NCBI RefSeq assembly: GCF_000235445.1
Contig: NZ_JH378829.1
Span: 1 to 30,047, forward strand
Direction: 5' to 3'
Length of the DNA stretch: 30,047 nucleotides
Origin: Johnsonella ignava ATCC 51276
Lineage (GTDB): Bacteria; Bacillota; Clostridia; Lachnospirales; Lachnospiraceae
Made by a program: the position numbers and the translations under genes. Numbering within the stretch: the stretch's first letter is position 1; each line of letters starts with the position of its first letter. The notes beneath the pieces are model-generated. The model had not been told where the DNA came from and did no database searches. It saw only the letters and a list, made by a program, of their open reading frames with translations. This document shows, one piece after another, positions 29,110 to 30,047 of the stretch.

Positions 29110-29298
29110 ATGACAAATGAAAAAGCATGAAATTTTGCAATCGGTATTATGCAGATGGACGGAACAAAGCCATCCGATGATTTTTTGAAGTTGGTCGAAA
29201 AAGAAAAGCGTGGCGAAATTACAGGAGATGATATAAAACGTGTTTTTTACAATAAATACAAGGTAAAAGAAGAGAGCAATGTACAAAGTAGTGATTGA
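29110..29298 (+). pseudogene. VbhA-like antitoxin remnant with in-frame stop
   Basis: From ATG 29110 the frame reads MTNEKA, a TGA stop at 29128-29130, then NFAIGIMQMDGTKPSDDFLK, LVEKEKRGEITGDDIKRVFY to a final stop. This resembles the short VbhA-type antitoxins that pair with Fic proteins (A.G...M.G..PSD.F..L...ERGEIT.DEI). GAGGTG upstream is intact. The stop probably replaces a Met/Leu/Trp codon. No Fic gene follows, so this looks like a decayed half of a pair. Confidence 0.55.
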
Positions 29299-29320
29299 TA
29301 TTCGCAAGGACACTCCGTAG
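29279..29320 (+). pseudogene. Third paralogue remnant (13 codons)
   Basis: ATG 29279 opens MYKVVIDIRKDTP and then stops (TAG 29318). This matches the starts of the two tandem paralogues (MYKNIIDVRKDTP and VIDVCKDTS). It overlaps the end of the VbhA-like frame by 20 bases. The rest of the gene is missing, replaced by the zinc-ribbon remnant. Confidence 0.6.
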
Positions 29321-29509
29321 GAGATAAAGTGCAAGAATTGTGGTAGTGTTGATATGGTTTTTTAGAAAGATATTTATGAGCGTTTCCCCCATTTTTGGCA
29401 ATGCCGCACTTGTGGCGGTTTGTTTAATACAAATATGACGGGTACGCTGTCTATTGAGGATTTACCGCAAGATATTAAAATAAGAATCCTTAAAGATATT
29501 GAAAGATGA
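29321..29509 (+). pseudogene. Zinc-ribbon protein remnant
   Basis: In the same frame as the fragment before it, the sequence reads KCKNCGSVDMVF, a TAG stop at 29363-29365, then KDIYERFPHFWQCRTCGGLF and IEDLPQDIKIRILKDIER to a final stop. The two CxxC pairs (CKNC and CRTC) form a treble-clef or zinc-ribbon pattern. The start codon is lost (GGAGATAAAG is followed by TGC) and the internal stop replaces what is likely Trp. It is a decayed gene joined to paralogue 3 by deletion. Confidence 0.5.
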
Positions 29510-29617
29510 TAAGTGATGAAATAGGCGTAACGAAACAGCATTGGAGTGGTAGCATTTAAGTAGAGTTGGTAAACTCACCAAATCTATGGTATTATTAAAA
29601 ACACAGAGGTGATCAAA

Positions 29618-29908
29618 ATGCAATACGACAAAACTTTTAAAGAAGAGGCTGTTAAGCTATCCGATGAAATTGGTCTTAATACCGCTGCTAACCAACTCGG
29701 TATTCCTTATTACACCCTTTCGGGCTGGCGTAATAAACGTAAAAAATATCAGGAAACCGCATATGTTGGAAGCGGTAACAAACGTTTATCTAATGATGCC
29801 AAGGATCAAAAGATATGCGAGCTTGAAAAAGAGGTTTTAGAACTTCAACGGTCTAATGACATTCTTAAAGAGGCTCTCGGTTTTTTCGCCGTAAGCCGGA
29901 AGAAATAA
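29618..29908 (+). CDS. IS3-family transposase OrfA
   Basis: These 96 residues have a helix-turn-helix of the IS3 type (YDKTFKEEAVKLSDEIGLNT, then AANQLGIPYYTLSGWRNKRK). They end in the leucine-zipper segment KICELEKEVLELQRSNDILK EALGFFA typical of OrfA. ATG 29618 has GAGGTG 6 bases upstream, a better start than GTG 29609, which lies inside that site. It supplies DNA binding and, by frameshifting, the N-terminus of OrfAB. Confidence 0.88.
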   Translation: MQYDKTFKEEAVKLSDEIGLNTAANQLGIPYYTLSGWRNKRKKYQETAYVGSGNKRLSNDAKDQKICELEKEVLELQRSNDILKEALGFFAVSRKK

Positions 29909-30047
29909 AGGCTCATTACCGTTATCAGTTCATTTATGACAAGCACAATGAACTTTGGACTGTAAAGCTTATGTGCGAAACTCTTCATGTAAGCATTTCA
30001 GGTTATTACAAGTATAAAAACAATCTTAATAAACCGGTAAAGATAAT
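29869..30047 (+). CDS. IS3-family transposase OrfB, N-terminal part
   Basis: In the -1 frame relative to OrfA the sequence reads RRKPEEIKAHYRYQFIYD, ELWTVKLMCETLHVSISGYY and KYKNNLN to the window edge. This is the HTH_21 region that precedes the DDE integrase domain. The frame opens at 29869, and TTTTTT at 29881-29886 is the likely slippage site. The catalytic domain is outside the window. Confidence 0.8.
29881..29886 (+). promoter_or_regulatory. Programmed -1 frameshift site of the IS3 transposase
   Basis: The OrfA codons GGT TTT TTC can slip back one base on TTTTTT, giving TTT CGC CGT, and continue as OrfB without stops. The position is at the usual OrfA–OrfB junction. Confidence 0.6.

Larger units (their letters stand above)
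29540..30047 (+). mobile_element. IS3-family insertion sequence, left part (runs off window)
   Basis: OrfA and the start of OrfB are present in the standard order and frame relation. The left inverted repeat could not be fixed; the start given is approximate. The IS lies after three decayed genes, fitting a decaying or rearranging edge. Confidence 0.6.

Noticed and set aside
1..30047. tRNA, rRNA or riboswitch genes
   Set aside because: I saw no cloverleaf-like or conserved rRNA stretch and no recognisable riboswitch core on either strand; this is a visual judgement, not a covariance search.

Overview
The window is AT-rich Firmicutes DNA, most likely from an anaerobic member of the Clostridia/Tissierellia (the Peptoniphilus–Anaerococcus–Parvimonas kind). 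This rests on base composition, strong AGGAGG ribosome binding sites, frequent TTG and GTG starts, and the gene families present. I cannot name a species from sequence alone.

About 21 kb (roughly 2186 to 24340) is an integrative conjugative element (ICE) of the Tn1549/C. difficile CTn type, read almost entirely on the minus strand. Following transcription from right to left, it contains: a phage-like switch (repressor 23718-24269 facing excisionase and integrase 22252-23540, with two near-consensus promoters and GTTTCT/AGAAAC half-sites between them); a MobC-like relaxosome protein, a primase and a truncated VirE-type helicase; a plasmid-like replication and partition block (ParA, ParB, BRO-type antirepressor, RepA_N initiator with a five-copy 23-bp iteron array inside its reading frame, and a DnaC-like loader); and a Gram-positive type IV secretion system (PcfB, VirD4 coupling protein, SSB, Maff2, VirB6-like, PrgI-VirB4 fusion, NlpC/P60 hydrolase, DUF4315, DUF4366). 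Two solitary DNA methyltransferases sit inside the transfer operon. No relaxase and no topoisomerase III gene is visible in the window. That fits either a rearranged element or a continuation past the left edge.

Left flank (1-2185): the first 71 codons of a second tyrosine recombinase, a short intergenic region with two palindromes and a terminator, an AlbA_2/ATPase-type regulator with five 12-bp tandem repeats, and a 17-bp perfect inverted repeat just beyond the DUF4366 gene.

Right flank (24340-30047): accessory DNA. It starts with a two-gene DUF4365 (PD-(D/E)XK-like) plus small-protein operon that looks like a defence or toxin-type module. Next come a 536-bp gap, a DUF4160-containing protein, and a ribbon-helix-helix regulator with a clear palindromic operator facing a divergent cluster of unrecognised small genes. 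Two of these are tandem paralogues sharing a 68-bp identical block. They are followed by decayed gene remnants and an IS3-family insertion sequence that runs off the right edge.

Points most worth a second look: four dispersed ~25-bp repeats at gene ends in the transfer operon that all read V/A-QNEQ-K; the exactly periodic iterons inside repA; a 25-bp perfect palindrome inside the BRO gene; a C5 methyltransferase whose ribosome binding site points at TTA; VirE broken off at its Walker A motif; and the DUF4365 operon.
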